A stretch of DNA of 64,000 bases from Streptomyces massasporeus (GCF_014648995.1 NZ_BMSE01000006.1:1-64000), one strand, 5' to 3'; numbered from the stretch's first letter, positions 9,038 to 18,851 are shown. Translations and numbers: made by a program. The notes: generated by a model not told the origin, from the letters alone.

Positions 9038-12000
9038 TCACGTCACCAGGCCGCCGGCGTAAGCACCGCGCGCCTCGTCCAGCTCGCGCAGGACGTCGTC
9101 CGCGGTGAGGGCCGCGCCCCGGGCGTGCTCGGCGTCGCACCGGGCGTCTCCCAGGGCAGTGCGAGCAGCGGCCTCGGCCCGTTCGACCGGGGCACGCTCG
9201 GGCAGGGAGCGCGGGCGGCCGGCTCGCAAGTGCTCGGCGGTGCCGAGCAGCCGGGCCGCGCGCGGGAAGTCGCCGAGATCGGCCAGCAGCCCGGCCGCGC
9301 CGTCCACGACCGTGGCCCGGATCACGTCCGAGCACCGCTTCTCCACGGCCTCGCGCAGGGCGCCGGTCAGCTTGGGCAGGGCGGACCGGGAGCCGGACTC
9401 CCTCGCGGTGATCATGGCGTCGAGCAGGAGCAGCATCACCGCGAACTGGGGTGGCGGTGGGCCGGGTGCGGTGTTCGCGCGGGCCTCGTCGCACCACGCA
9501 CGCGCCCGGCCGGTGTCCCCGTCCTCGAACGCCATCTGGGTGCGCATCAGCAGGACGTACGCCTTGGAGTCCCGCACGCCGTACCGTTCGGCGGCGGCCG
9601 TGGCCTCGTCCAGGGACGCCGTCGCGGCCGCCCGGTCTCCCGCGCGGTAGGCGATCTCGGCGAGCCGGGCGATGAGGAACGGCGACTCGGCGTAGGCGCC
9701 CACCTCGTAGGCGAGCCGCAGCGCCTCCTCGTACTCCCCCTTGGCGTCCTCGAAGCGGCTGCGCGCCATGGCGGCCTCGCCGACCGCGCTGCACACCTGG
9801 GCGCGCAGCCAGCGGTCGCCCGCGCGGCGGCTGAGGACTCGCAACTCGGCGAGGTCGTCGTCGACGCCCTCCAGGCCACCGGGTCCATCGACGACCGTGT
9901 GCGCGCGGAACATCAGCGCGACGGAGAGCTCCCAGTCGCCCCCGTACGCACGGCAGTTGGCGACGGCCGCGTCCAGGACGGCCCGGACCTCGCTCTGGTC
10001 GCCCAGGAAGGAGGAGAGGATCGGGCAGACGAGCCCCGGGATGCGGGCCGCGTGCGGGCCGCCACCCTCGAAGTGGGCCCACACCCGTTCCATGTACGGC
10101 CGTTGCTCGTCGACGATCGTCTCCATGGACTCGGCCTCGGTCATGAAGAACAGATGCAGCATGCGGACATCCATCCGCAGGGCGTGCAGCGGATGCCCCG
10201 TCTCCCCGTCCGGCGCGGTGAGGAAGTGCTCGATGTGGCCGGGCGCTTTTCGCCCTCCGGCGTCCAGGGCCGCGCCCAGTCGCAGCGTCCGCTCGAGCCA
10301 CTCCATGCCCTCGTGGCGGTAGTTGCGCAGCCACCAGAACCAGCCCATGGCCAGGGCGAGGGCGGCGGCGGTCTCCTCGTCCCCGGCGGTGAGGGCCCGT
10401 TCGAGGGCGGCGCGGATGTTGTCCAGCTCGGTCTCCAGGCGGGAGATCCACGGCAGTTGCCCGGCGGAGCGCAGCAGCGGATCGGCCCGCTCGGCGAGCG
10501 CACGCGCCCACGCGCGGTGCCGGACCTCGGCCTCGGTGCGCAGCCGCGGGGCGTCGGCGGCGCGCTCGACGGCGTACTCGTGGATGGTCTCCAGCAGCCG
10601 GTAGCGCATGCCGGAGTCGTCCGCGTCGGGGGCCGCCACGACGAGGGACTTGTCGACGAGGGCCCCGATCAGCTCGGCGGCGGGCCCGGAGCACACGGCC
10701 TCGGCCGCCTCCAGGTCCCAGCCGCCCGCGAACACCGACACCTCACGCAGGATCGTCCGCTCGGCGTCGTCGAGCAGGTCCCACGACCAGTCGACGACGG
10801 CGCGCAAGGTCTGCTGGCGGGGCAGGACCGTACGACTCCCGGAGGTGAGGAGGCGGAAGCGGTCGTCGAGCCGGTCGGCGATCTGCCGGGGGGTGAGCAG
10901 CCGGAGCCGGGCTGCCGCCAGTTCGATGGCGAGCGGCAGCCCGTCCAGCCGCCGGCAGATCTCCGCCACCGCCCGCTCGTCGCGGAGCACGGCGTCCGCG
11001 TCGGGACGGACGGCCGCGGCCCGCTCCGCGAACAGCCGGCGGGCGTGGTCCGGGCGCAGGGGCTCGACCGGACGCACCAACTCACCCGGAACCCCCAGGG
11101 GTTCACGGCTGGTGGCCAGGATCGTGAGCCCCGGGCAACGGGTCAGCAGGGTCTCCGCGAGGTGCGCGGCGGCGCCGATGACGTGCTCGCAGTTGTCAAG
11201 GATCAGAACGAGGCTGCGCGGCGCGCAGAACTCGACGAGCAGGCCGACGGGGTCGTCCTGCACGGCGGTGTGCTCGCTGGTCAGCAGCACGGTCTCGCGC
11301 AGACCGAGCGCACTGACCACCGCTCCCGGCACCGCCTCCGGGCGGTCGAGCGGGGCGAGCTCGGCCAGCCGTGCCTGCGGGAGCCCGGCGGCGGCTTCCT
11401 CGGCGAGACGGGTCTTTCCGGAGCCGCCCGGTCCGGTGAGGGTGACGAGACGGGCCCTGTGCATCTCGGAACGGATGGCGTCGATCTCGGGTTCCCGGCC
11501 GACGAAGGAGGTCAGACGGGGCCGAATGGTGCCGGGCGGTATGCGCTCGCGCTCCGGCGGAGCGGGCGGCGGCTTCTCCTCCGGCGGGGCGGGGTCGAGC
11601 AGTCCGGCGTGGAGGGCGCGCAGCCGGGGCCCGGGGTCGGTGCCGAGGCCTTCGGCCAGGGCCCGGCGGGCGGTTTCGTACGCGGCGAGGGCGTCGGCGT
11701 CCCGGCCGGTGTCGCGCAGGGCGCGGATGAGGAGCGCGTGCAGCGGCTCGTCGTACGGGTGTACGGCCGTCAGTTCCCGCAGTTCCGGTACGACGTCCAG
11801 TGCGCGGCCGAGCCGTAGCCGGGCCTCTGCCCTGGCCCGGGTCGCCTCCAGGCGCATCGCCTCCGGGCGGGTGGCGGCGGAGCGGTCGGGGAGGTCGGCG
11901 AGGGCGGGCCCGTGCCAGAGGGCGAGGGCGGCGTCGAGGTGGTGCTCCGCCAGGGCGGGGTCGTTGCCGGTGAGGGCGTCGGTGCCCTGCTGGACGAGCC

Positions 12001-12304
12001 GTTCGAAGACGAAGAGGTCGATGTCGTCCCGGCCCGCCGCGAGTCGGTAGCCGCCCGTCTCGGAGGTGACGGCGTCCTTGCCGAGGGTCCTGCGGAGGCG
12101 GCCGACGAGGGCCTGGAGCGCGGCGGGGGCGTCCTGGGGAGGCTCCTCCGGCCAGACCTCGTCGATCAGCGTCTGGGGGGTGGTGACGCGGGAGGGGCGC
12201 AGGGCGAGGGCGGTGAGCAGGGCACGGAGCCGTGGTCCGCCGACGGGTACGACTGAGCCGTGCTCGTCCTCTGCCGTGGTGACGCCCAGGATTCTGTACC
12301 GCAC
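9038..12304 (-). CDS. AfsR/SARP-type regulator with NB-ARC ATPase and TPRs
   Basis: About 1088 aa. It has an OmpR-type winged helix at the N terminus (LRALLTALALRPSRVTTPQTLIDEVW), a bacterial transcriptional activation domain (about 100-245), and an NB-ARC/STAND ATPase. The P-loop is GPGGSGKT at about 285-292, with Walker B LVLILDNCEH and sensor TSREPLG. A long C-terminal TPR-like helical region follows. These proteins activate secondary-metabolite or developmental genes and are controlled by nucleotide state and often phosphorylation. The start is the GTG at 12304 (VRYRILGV). The open frame to 12619 is Pro/Arg-rich and comes from the repeats at 12411-12632, so I exclude it. The gene ends 21 bp from the convergent sigma gene. 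Confidence 0.88.
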   Translation of the reverse strand: MRYRILGVTTAEDEHGSVVPVGGPRLRALLTALALRPSRVTTPQTLIDEVWPEEPPQDAPAALQALVGRLRRTLGKDAVTSETGGYRLAAGRDDIDLFVFERLVQQGTDALTGNDPALAEHHLDAALALWHGPALADLPDRSAATRPEAMRLEATRARAEARLRLGRALDVVPELRELTAVHPYDEPLHALLIRALRDTGRDADALAAYETARRALAEGLGTDPGPRLRALHAGLLDPAPPEEKPPPAPPERERIPPGTIRPRLTSFVGREPEIDAIRSEMHRARLVTLTGPGGSGKTRLAEEAAAGLPQARLAELAPLDRPEAVPGAVVSALGLRETVLLTSEHTAVQDDPVGLLVEFCAPRSLVLILDNCEHVIGAAAHLAETLLTRCPGLTILATSREPLGVPGELVRPVEPLRPDHARRLFAERAAAVRPDADAVLRDERAVAEICRRLDGLPLAIELAAARLRLLTPRQIADRLDDRFRLLTSGSRTVLPRQQTLRAVVDWSWDLLDDAERTILREVSVFAGGWDLEAAEAVCSGPAAELIGALVDKSLVVAAPDADDSGMRYRLLETIHEYAVERAADAPRLRTEAEVRHRAWARALAERADPLLRSAGQLPWISRLETELDNIRAALERALTAGDEETAAALALAMGWFWWLRNYRHEGMEWLERTLRLGAALDAGGRKAPGHIEHFLTAPDGETGHPLHALRMDVRMLHLFFMTEAESMETIVDEQRPYMERVWAHFEGGGPHAARIPGLVCPILSSFLGDQSEVRAVLDAAVANCRAYGGDWELSVALMFRAHTVVDGPGGLEGVDDDLAELRVLSRRAGDRWLRAQVCSAVGEAAMARSRFEDAKGEYEEALRLAYEVGAYAESPFLIARLAEIAYRAGDRAAATASLDEATAAAERYGVRDSKAYVLLMRTQMAFEDGDTGRARAWCDEARANTAPGPPPPQFAVMLLLLDAMITARESGSRSALPKLTGALREAVEKRCSDVIRATVVDGAAGLLADLGDFPRAARLLGTAEHLRAGRPRSLPERAPVERAEAAARTALGDARCDAEHARGAALTADDVLRELDEARGAYAGGLVT

Positions 12305-12410
12305 GGGGTCATTGTCGCCGGGGTCGGCGCGAGGGCCGGGGGGTTTTCCGTGCCGGGCGTTGCTCGGGGGCTCGTGGGCGGGTGCGCGGGGTTGTGGCTG
12401 GCCTGGGGGC

Positions 12411-12535
12411 GGGTGGGTCCGCGACCCGGCGTTGGGGGGGTGCTGCTGCGTTGGTACTGGGGGCGGGTGGGTCCGCGACCCGGCTCTGGGGTGCCGTTGC
12501 CTCGGTGCTGGGGCCGGGTGGGTCCGCAGCCCGGC
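12411..12535. repeat. Three tandem units of about 51-54 bp
   Basis: The 20-bp core GGGTGGGTCCGCGACCCGGC occurs at 12411-12430 and 12465-12484, and in a variant with AG for GA at 12516-12535. The cores are followed by GTTG/CTCT/GGAA and GGGGTG-type sequence, giving periods of 54 and 51 bp. Related cores occur again at about 18443 and 18494. The array sits in the 400-bp non-coding gap upstream of the SARP gene. Confidence 0.75.
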
Positions 12536-12632
12536 GGAACGGGGTGCCGCTGCGCCCACCCTCCCCCAAGCTCTCGGCTCCGCTCGAGCAGGGGGGACCC
12601 CCATCGCCCCCAGCGGCACGCATGCCCGCAGC
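12512..12632 (+). repeat. 121-bp perfect direct repeat, copy A
   Basis: This stretch is identical to 18489-18609 in the same orientation. It includes the palindromic element at 12561-12603 (ends CTCCCCCAAG and GGGGGGACCCCCA). It fills the gap between the SARP start (12304) and the asparagine-synthetase-like stop (12705). I see no gene in it. Confidence 0.9.
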
Positions 12633-12704
12633 TAAGCGGGCCCGCAGCGGTTGGCGCCCACGCGAAGGCGAAGCGGACGCGTACCCGCACCCACCGATCC
12701 ACCG

Positions 12705-14822
12705 CTACACCCGCCGCCCCCCACCGGCCCCCGCCCCCAACGCCCCCCGCTGCGGAGCGATCCCCGCCGGTACCGCTCGCTGCCTGGCGGGCGTGCCCGT
12801 CCAGCATGTGCCGCGGCGGGACAGCAGGCGGCGCAGCCACAGCTCCAGGGAGACCAGGTCCGCGAGGCCGTCCAGGGGCAGGGGTTCACCCGCCGCCGCG
12901 CCGCGCAGCGCCTTGCGGACCACGCGGGCCTCGACCAGACCGGCCTCCGCCAGCAACGGGGTGTCGAACAGGGAGACCAGAGAGTCCGCCGCCACACGCA
13001 GCCCCGTCCGCTCCGCGGCCGCCGCGGTCGCCTGGGTCGGGGCACCCCAGCCGGGCGGCAACTCCCGGACACCGGCCCCTTCCAGCACCGTACGCAGGAT
13101 CGCCGCCCGCGCCCCCGGCCGCACCCGCAGCGCCTCGGGCAGCGCCCGAGCCGCCCGGACGACCTGGTTGTCGAGGAACGGCGCGTGCAGCCGCTGGAAG
13201 CGGACCTCCGCCGCCTGCTCCAGCACCCGCAGGTCCGCCGCGTGCCGCGCCAGCGCCGCACGCGCGCGGAAGTCACCCGGCCGCTGCCCCGGCCCCACCA
13301 GCTCCGACCGGTGTGTCGCCGCCTGAAGGCGAACCGATACTTCAGCGAGTGCCTCACCGGTCAGCCAGCGCGCGGCCGGCCCGGGTCTGCCCCAGGTCAG
13401 CGCGGCGAGCGAGGCGTCCAGCGCACCCCCGGGCGCGTCGAGGCCGTCGTCGGAGCGAGGGTCGAGGAGGCGCTCGGCGAGGGACTCGAGCCCCGACCGG
13501 TACGGCGTACGGGAGAGCCGCCGCGCCGCCGCGTACACGCGCGCGGGCACCAGCACCGACCCGTCGGCCTTGGCCAGCGCGGCGACCGGCCGTACGAGAT
13601 GCCGCCGCCGGCGGTCCATCAGCAGGTCGGCGAGCCGCGCGGGATGGGCGTCCAGCACCTGCCGCGCCCCGTACCCCGTGAAGTGGTCCGCACTGCCCGC
13701 CGCCAGCCGGGCGCGATGCCGTGCCGCCGACACCAGGCACGGCCCGGGTTCGTCGGTCAGCGGCCCGTCCAGGTCGGCGTAGGGGAGGGTCTCCTCGCCG
13801 CCCGCCACGACGACGTGGTGGAGCCGCGGGTTCGCCGCCAGCGCGCCCGCCCGCTCCAGTTCGGCCTCCCGCCCTCCTACGGCGAGGTCGTTGAACGTGA
13901 CGGCCAGCAGCCGCTCCCCCGCGCCCGTGCCGTGCCCCAGCACCGTGCCCGGCATCCCGGGGAGCCCAGCGGCCAGCAGCGCCAGCGCCCCGGAGGCCGG
14001 CCCGCCGGACAGGTCCGCGCCGATCCCCGGCACCGGCATCCCGCGGGCGGCCCGTCGCTCGGCGGGTCCCATGCCGGGCACGGGGCCCGGGTCTATGTCC
14101 ATCCCCGGGACGTGCCGCGGAGCGGACAGCCGCGTCCGTACGGCTTCCACGAGCGCGTCGCGCACCGCGTCGACCGCGCTGTCGGGATCGGCCGGGGGCG
14201 CCGCGACGGCCAGTGAGGCGACCGGCTCGTACCCGGCGATCTCGCGCGCCCCGGCGCGCAGGATGAGGGCATGCCCGGGCGGAATGCGCTTCACGCCGTC
14301 GTACGGCGTGGAGTCGTGCAGCGCGGCGGGCACGTCCGGAGCGGCCAGCAGCGCGGCGAGATGCCCGAAGTCGAGGTTGGCCTCGATGAGGTCGGCCAGC
14401 GGCAGCGCGGCGGTCGCGTACGCCGTACCGCCGGCCCAGGGCGTGTGGAACACCGGCCGTGCGCCCGCGAGGTCGCCGCAGACGGTGATCCGCCTGCCGA
14501 CCTGGACGATCGCGGTGTAGCTGCCCGACCAGGCGGTCAGATGCCGAAGTGCCCCACCACGCGCGGCGAACAGCGCGACGCGCAGTTGTTCGTCGGTGGC
14601 GCCGCAGATGCCGAGGACGGCGATCCTGGTCCGGTCGTCGGCCTTCACGACCCGCACCTCGTCGGGGCGCCAGTCGCCGACCGCCCACAGCGGATCGGGA
14701 TCACCCCACAGGAGTTGGGACCCCACCGGGTGCAGCGTCTCGCCCTCGCTGCCGGTCGCCCCCGCCGAACCGGCAGCGACGGCTCCCGCGGCGGTGCTGC
14801 TCCATCCCACCAACCACCGCAT
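12705..14822 (-). CDS. Asparagine-synthetase-like protein, catalytic residues degenerate
   Basis: 705 aa with the fold order of AsnB: an N-terminal class II amidotransferase-like domain (to about 200; GSYTAIVQVGRRITVCGD, GVKRIPPGHALIL) and a C-terminal ATP-pyrophosphatase domain. The chain starts MRWLVG, so the Cys-2 nucleophile of true glutamine amidotransferases is absent. The PP-loop reads LSGGPASGA (about 268-276) where active AsnB, lasso cyclases and beta-lactam synthetases have SGGxDS. It cannot be an ordinary glutamine-dependent synthetase; a specialised amidation or regulatory role is possible. ATG 14822 has GGAGG 5 nt upstream. No lasso-peptide precursor or RiPP gene is nearby. Confidence 0.75.
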   Translation of the reverse strand: MRWLVGWSSTAAGAVAAGSAGATGSEGETLHPVGSQLLWGDPDPLWAVGDWRPDEVRVVKADDRTRIAVLGICGATDEQLRVALFAARGGALRHLTAWSGSYTAIVQVGRRITVCGDLAGARPVFHTPWAGGTAYATAALPLADLIEANLDFGHLAALLAAPDVPAALHDSTPYDGVKRIPPGHALILRAGAREIAGYEPVASLAVAAPPADPDSAVDAVRDALVEAVRTRLSAPRHVPGMDIDPGPVPGMGPAERRAARGMPVPGIGADLSGGPASGALALLAAGLPGMPGTVLGHGTGAGERLLAVTFNDLAVGGREAELERAGALAANPRLHHVVVAGGEETLPYADLDGPLTDEPGPCLVSAARHRARLAAGSADHFTGYGARQVLDAHPARLADLLMDRRRRHLVRPVAALAKADGSVLVPARVYAAARRLSRTPYRSGLESLAERLLDPRSDDGLDAPGGALDASLAALTWGRPGPAARWLTGEALAEVSVRLQAATHRSELVGPGQRPGDFRARAALARHAADLRVLEQAAEVRFQRLHAPFLDNQVVRAARALPEALRVRPGARAAILRTVLEGAGVRELPPGWGAPTQATAAAAERTGLRVAADSLVSLFDTPLLAEAGLVEARVVRKALRGAAAGEPLPLDGLADLVSLELWLRRLLSRRGTCWTGTPARQRAVPAGIAPQRGALGAGAGGGRRV

Positions 14823-15707
14823 CGCCGCCTCCACAGGCTGTGGACAACCAGTGCACCGTACGAACCGGTTCACCATGCTGCCATGAAGGAAGCGTTCCAG
14901 AGGGTGCCGACGCCGCTTGCGCTCCGCCGAATGCGCCCCGGCGGAGCCACCCACACCGCCCCGAACCCCCCGAACACCCGCACACCGCCCGCGAACACGG
15001 GCGGACAAGACACCGACTGAAGGGACGGACGCCAGGACGGCCGAAGAGACGAACGAAGCACCGAGCGAAGCACCGGGGAAGCACCGAACGAGCCACCGAA
15101 CAGGACGGCCTCAGAAGCAAGAAGACCCACGGAGCAGCGAACAGTCGGCCAAGAATCAAGGCACGCCAGCGACATGTCTGCAGTACGACTGCGACGCGAA
15201 TGCGCCCCCGAAACGCGCCCCAATCACACCCGACGCGCCCTCAAGTGCCGTGGTAGGAGGCTTGATACCCCGCGATCGGCAGGGCTGATTTTCAGCCAAA
15301 TCGGCGTGACGCGTACAGCTTCGAACACGCTCCGTACAGACTCGGCACGCTGCCACCCGGTCGCGCAGTCCGGGAGACGGAGCACGCCTCCCGGACCGTT
15401 CCGCCGCCCGCGGGGATGTAGGCGGCGGTATCCCCCAGCCCACTGGATCCAGTACAGCGGGCCGACCCACGCAATGACCATGGAACCGCTCCCGCGATGG
15501 CCGGAGAAGAGCGCACGGGCGGGCGCACGGCCACACAGTGGGAGCACGTCGCAACAGCCCGTATCTGAACCGCACTTCAGTACGGACCACAATCCCGCCA
15601 ACCGGAACAATGCCCCTTAACGCTTGGGATGCGGCGAACTACGCTGGGTTTACGAATGCCGCGTGGTTATGCCAGTGCCGGCAGCCGTCTGTGTCGAGGG
15701 GTGGCTC
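14823..15707. other. Long intergenic region without a recognised gene
   Basis: About 885 bp between divergent genes. It contains imperfect 12-bp direct repeats of a GAGCGAAGCACC type (15050-15103), a short hairpin GGCTGA-TTT-TCAGCC (15283-15297) and scattered AT-richer patches. Reading frames here lack plausible ribosome sites and codon bias. It probably carries the promoters and leaders of both neighbours. Confidence 0.5.
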
Positions 15708-17132
15708 ATGTCCAGGGAGCAACGCGGGCCGAACGAGAAACTCGGCGCCGTTCTCGCCCTCGCGGGAATCAGCAACGCAGGCCTCGCGCGGCGTGTCAAC
15801 GACCTCGGCGCCCAGCGCGGTCTGACGCTTCGCTACGACAAGACGTCGGTGGCGCGCTGGGTGTCGAAGGGCATGGTGCCCCAGGGTGCCGCCCCGCACC
15901 TCATCGCCGCCGCCATCGGCCAGAAACTCGGCCGCCCGGTGCCGCTGCACGAGATCGGCCTGGCGGACGCGGACCCCGCACCCGAAGTCGGCCTCGCCTT
16001 CCCGCGGGACGTCGGTCAGGCGGTCAGGTCCGCGACCGACCTCTACCGCCTCGACCTCGCCGGCCGCCGGGCCGGTTCCGGAGGCATCTGGCAGTCGCTG
16101 GCCGGATCGTTCGCGGTGAGCGCATACGCAACGCCCGCCTCACGATGGCTGATAACCCCGGCCGACAGTTCGGTCGCGCGTGACGTGGGCCCCGGCGAGG
16201 GCTCCGGCGCACCGCTCAAAGTCGGCCACAGCGATGTGCAGAAGCTGCGGGAGGCCGCCGAGGACGCGCGGCGCTGGGACTCCAAGTACGGTGGCGGCGA
16301 CTGGCGTTCGTCCATGGTCCCCGAGTGCTTACGGGTGGAGGCCGCCCCGCTGCTGCTCGGCTCGTACTCCGACGAGGTCGGCCGGGCCCTCTTCGGCGCC
16401 TCCGCCGAACTCACGCGGCTGGCGGGCTGGATGGCCTTCGACACGGGCCAGCAGGAAGCGGCCCAGCGCTACTACATCCAGGCCCTGCGCCTGGCCCGGG
16501 CGGCGGCCGACGTCCCCCTCGGGGGCTACGTGCTGGCCTCCATGTCCCTCCAGGCCACCTACCGCGGCTTCGGCGACGAGGGCGTGGACCTCGCCCAGGC
16601 CGCCCTGGAACGCAACCGCGGACTGGCGACGGCCCGCACCATGAGCTTCTTCCGCCTCGTCGAGGCACGCGCGCACGCTCGCGCGAACGACGCCCCGGCG
16701 GCCGGCGGCGCACTGAAGGCGGCCGAGAGCTGGCTGGAGCGCGCCCGCCCCGGCGACAACGACCCGAGCTGGCTCGGCTTCTATTCCTACGACCGTTTCG
16801 CCGCCGACGCCGCCGAGTGCTACCGCGACCTCAAGGCGCCCCGCCAGGTCCGCCGCTTCACCGAGCAGGCCCTGTCGAAGCCGACCGAGGAGTTCGTCCG
16901 CTCGCACGGCCTGCGCCTGGTCGTCTCGGCGGTCGCGGAACTGGAGTCGGGGAACCTGGACGCGGCGTGCGAGCAGGGGGTGCGGGCGGTGGAGGTCGCA
17001 GGGCGGATCTCCTCGGCCCGCACCACCGAGTACGTGAAGGATCTCCTGCACCGCCTGGAGCCGTACGGCGACGAGCCCCGGGTGGTGGAGCTCCGGGAGC
17101 GCGCACGGCCGCTGCTGATGACCCCGGCGTAA
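15708..17132 (+). CDS. NsdA-like sporulation-associated regulator with TPR region
   Basis: A 474-aa protein of a Streptomyces family that includes the sporulation and antibiotic repressor NsdA. Residues about 8-85 look like an XRE-type helix-turn-helix (AGISNAGLARRVNDLG, then SVARWVSKGMVP). The rest is alpha-helical with tetratricopeptide-like repeats (QRYYIQALRLARAAADVPLGG, VDLAQAALERNRGLA, YRDLKAPRQVRRFTEQAL). It probably acts through protein contacts in differentiation control. ATG 15708 has GAGGGG 7 nt upstream; longer frames upstream are unsupported. The exact target is not known from the sequence. Confidence 0.8.
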   Translation: MSREQRGPNEKLGAVLALAGISNAGLARRVNDLGAQRGLTLRYDKTSVARWVSKGMVPQGAAPHLIAAAIGQKLGRPVPLHEIGLADADPAPEVGLAFPRDVGQAVRSATDLYRLDLAGRRAGSGGIWQSLAGSFAVSAYATPASRWLITPADSSVARDVGPGEGSGAPLKVGHSDVQKLREAAEDARRWDSKYGGGDWRSSMVPECLRVEAAPLLLGSYSDEVGRALFGASAELTRLAGWMAFDTGQQEAAQRYYIQALRLARAAADVPLGGYVLASMSLQATYRGFGDEGVDLAQAALERNRGLATARTMSFFRLVEARAHARANDAPAAGGALKAAESWLERARPGDNDPSWLGFYSYDRFAADAAECYRDLKAPRQVRRFTEQALSKPTEEFVRSHGLRLVVSAVAELESGNLDAACEQGVRAVEVAGRISSARTTEYVKDLLHRLEPYGDEPRVVELRERARPLLMTPA

Positions 17133-17215
17133 ACCCAGAACAGTCATGCGGCCCGGCCCGCGTTTGAAGGCATTGTCAGTGGCGCAGTGCACTATCGAAG
17201 CGGGAGGTGGTGCGA

Positions 17216-18412
17216 GTGCGGATCACATACGACTGTGACGTGCTGGTGATCGGCGGCGGCATCGTCGGCCTGTCGACGGCGTACGCGATCACACGCGCCG
17301 CACCGGGCACACGTGTCACCGTCCTGGAGAAGGAACCGGGCCCGGCCCGCCACCAGACCGGCCGCAACAGCGGCGTCATCCACAGCGGTATCTACTACCG
17401 CCCCGGCTCCCTCAAGGCGCGCTACGCGGTGCGGGGCGCCGCGGAGATGGTCAAGTTCTGCACCGAGTACGGCATCCCGCATGCGGTCACCGGCAAGCTG
17501 ATCGTCGCCACGGACCGCGCGGAGCTGCCCCGCCTGCACGCGCTCGTGCAGCGAGGCCGGGAGAACGGCATCCCGGTGCGGGAGCTGGGCGGCCCCCAGA
17601 TCGCGGAGTACGAGCCGGAGGTGCGCGGGCTCGCCGCGATACACGTCGGCACGACGGGCATCTGCGACTTCGTCGCGGTCGCCCGCCAGCTGGCCCACGG
17701 CTCGGGCGCGGAGATCCGCTACGGCACGCGGGTCGTGCGCGTCGACCGGCGTCCCGAGCGGGGGGTCGCCGTGCTCACGGCCGCGGGCGACGTCGTACGC
17801 GGGCGGGTCCTGGTGAACTGCGCGGGTCTGCAGTGCGACGAGGTCGCCCGGCTCACCGGGGACGACCCGGGCATGCGGATCGTGCCGTTCCGGGGCGAGT
17901 ACTACGAGCTGGCCCGGCCGGAGCTCGTGCGCGGCCTGGTCTACCCCGTGCCCGATCCGGCGTTCCCGTTCCTCGGGGTGCATCTCACGCGGGGCATCGA
18001 CGGGGGTGTCCATGTGGGGCCCAACGCGGTGCCGGCCCTGGCCCGCGAGGGGTACGGGTGGGGCACGGTCCGCCTGCGCGAGCTGGGCTCGACCCTGGCC
18101 TGGCCCGGCTCCTGGCAGATAGCCCGCCGGCACTGGCGGTACGGGGCGGGTGAGCTGCGCCGGTCCCTGTCCAAGACGGCGTTCACGGACGCGGTGGGCC
18201 GGCTGCTGCCCGGGGTGTCCGAGGACGACCTGGTCCCGACGGCCGCGGGTGTGCGCGCACAGGCGGTTCTCCGTGACGGAACCCTGGTCGACGACTTCCT
18301 GATCCGCGAGGGCGCCAGAACCGTCCACGTCCTCAACGCACCGTCCCCCGCGGCCACGGCGTCCCTGCCGATCGGCCGGGAAGTGGCCCGCAGAGCACTG
18401 CGCGCGCTGTAG
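17216..18412 (+). CDS. lhgO: L-2-hydroxyglutarate oxidase / FAD-dependent oxidoreductase
   Basis: 398 aa of the DAO/LhgO family. The N-terminal FAD Rossmann motif is DVLVIGGGIVGLSTAYAI, followed by TVLEKEPGPARHQTGRNSGVIHSGIYY, the H-Q-T-x-R-N-S-G-V-I-H signature of L-2-hydroxyglutarate oxidases. The C-terminal GVRAQAVLRDGTLVDDF and VLNAPSPAATASLPIG complete the flavin and substrate sites. It should oxidise L-2-hydroxyglutarate to 2-oxoglutarate, feeding electrons to quinone. The third GTG (17216) has GGGAGG 8 nt upstream; earlier GTGs overlap that site. It stands alone between repeats and the nsdA-like gene. Confidence 0.88.
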   Translation: MRITYDCDVLVIGGGIVGLSTAYAITRAAPGTRVTVLEKEPGPARHQTGRNSGVIHSGIYYRPGSLKARYAVRGAAEMVKFCTEYGIPHAVTGKLIVATDRAELPRLHALVQRGRENGIPVRELGGPQIAEYEPEVRGLAAIHVGTTGICDFVAVARQLAHGSGAEIRYGTRVVRVDRRPERGVAVLTAAGDVVRGRVLVNCAGLQCDEVARLTGDDPGMRIVPFRGEYYELARPELVRGLVYPVPDPAFPFLGVHLTRGIDGGVHVGPNAVPALAREGYGWGTVRLRELGSTLAWPGSWQIARRHWRYGAGELRRSLSKTAFTDAVGRLLPGVSEDDLVPTAAGVRAQAVLRDGTLVDDFLIREGARTVHVLNAPSPAATASLPIGREVARRALRAL

Positions 18413-18488
18413 GGGTCTGCGGGCCGTTCCTGCTGGCGCCGAGTGGGTCCGCGACGCGGCGTAGCGGGGTGCTCGGCGCCGGGGCCGA

Positions 18489-18609
18489 GGCCGGGTGGGT
18501 CCGCAGCCCGGCGGAACGGGGTGCCGCTGCGCCCACCCTCCCCCAAGCTCTCGGCTCCGCTCGAGCAGGGGGGACCCCCATCGCCCCCAGCGGCACGCAT
18601 GCCCGCAGC
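18489..18609 (+). repeat. 121-bp perfect direct repeat, copy B
   Basis: Identical to 12512-12632, about 6 kb away in direct orientation. It includes the same palindromic core (18538-18580). The gap 18413-18851 holds this copy plus a further related 20-bp core at about 18443. No gene is seen there. Recombination between the copies would delete the asnB-like, nsdA-like and lhgO genes. Confidence 0.9.
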
Positions 18610-18851
18610 GGGGGCGGCTCGCAGCTGAGCGTCGCGTGCCCGCGGCTGGGGTGCGCCACGACGCTCCCGCACCCGCCGTCGTACGCAAGGGGTCGTGTCG
18701 GGGGGTGTCCGCCCGCAGCGGTTGGCGCGTCAACGCCAGTCAGTCGGTATGAAGGTCCATCGCGCCGTTCCGAGGACGGAGACCCCCCGGCGCGGCCCCG
18801 ACCCACCACCGGCGTCAGGCGAAGCACCTCAGCCGTAAAATCAGGGGCACT

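Noticed and set aside
12305..12619. N-terminal extension of the SARP protein
   Set aside because: The added residues are Pro/Arg repeats from the tandem DNA repeats; homology begins at VRYRILGV (12304).
12705..14822. Lasso-peptide gene cluster
   Set aside because: The AsnB-like gene lacks the SGGxDS motif, and no precursor, B1 or B2 protein is nearby.
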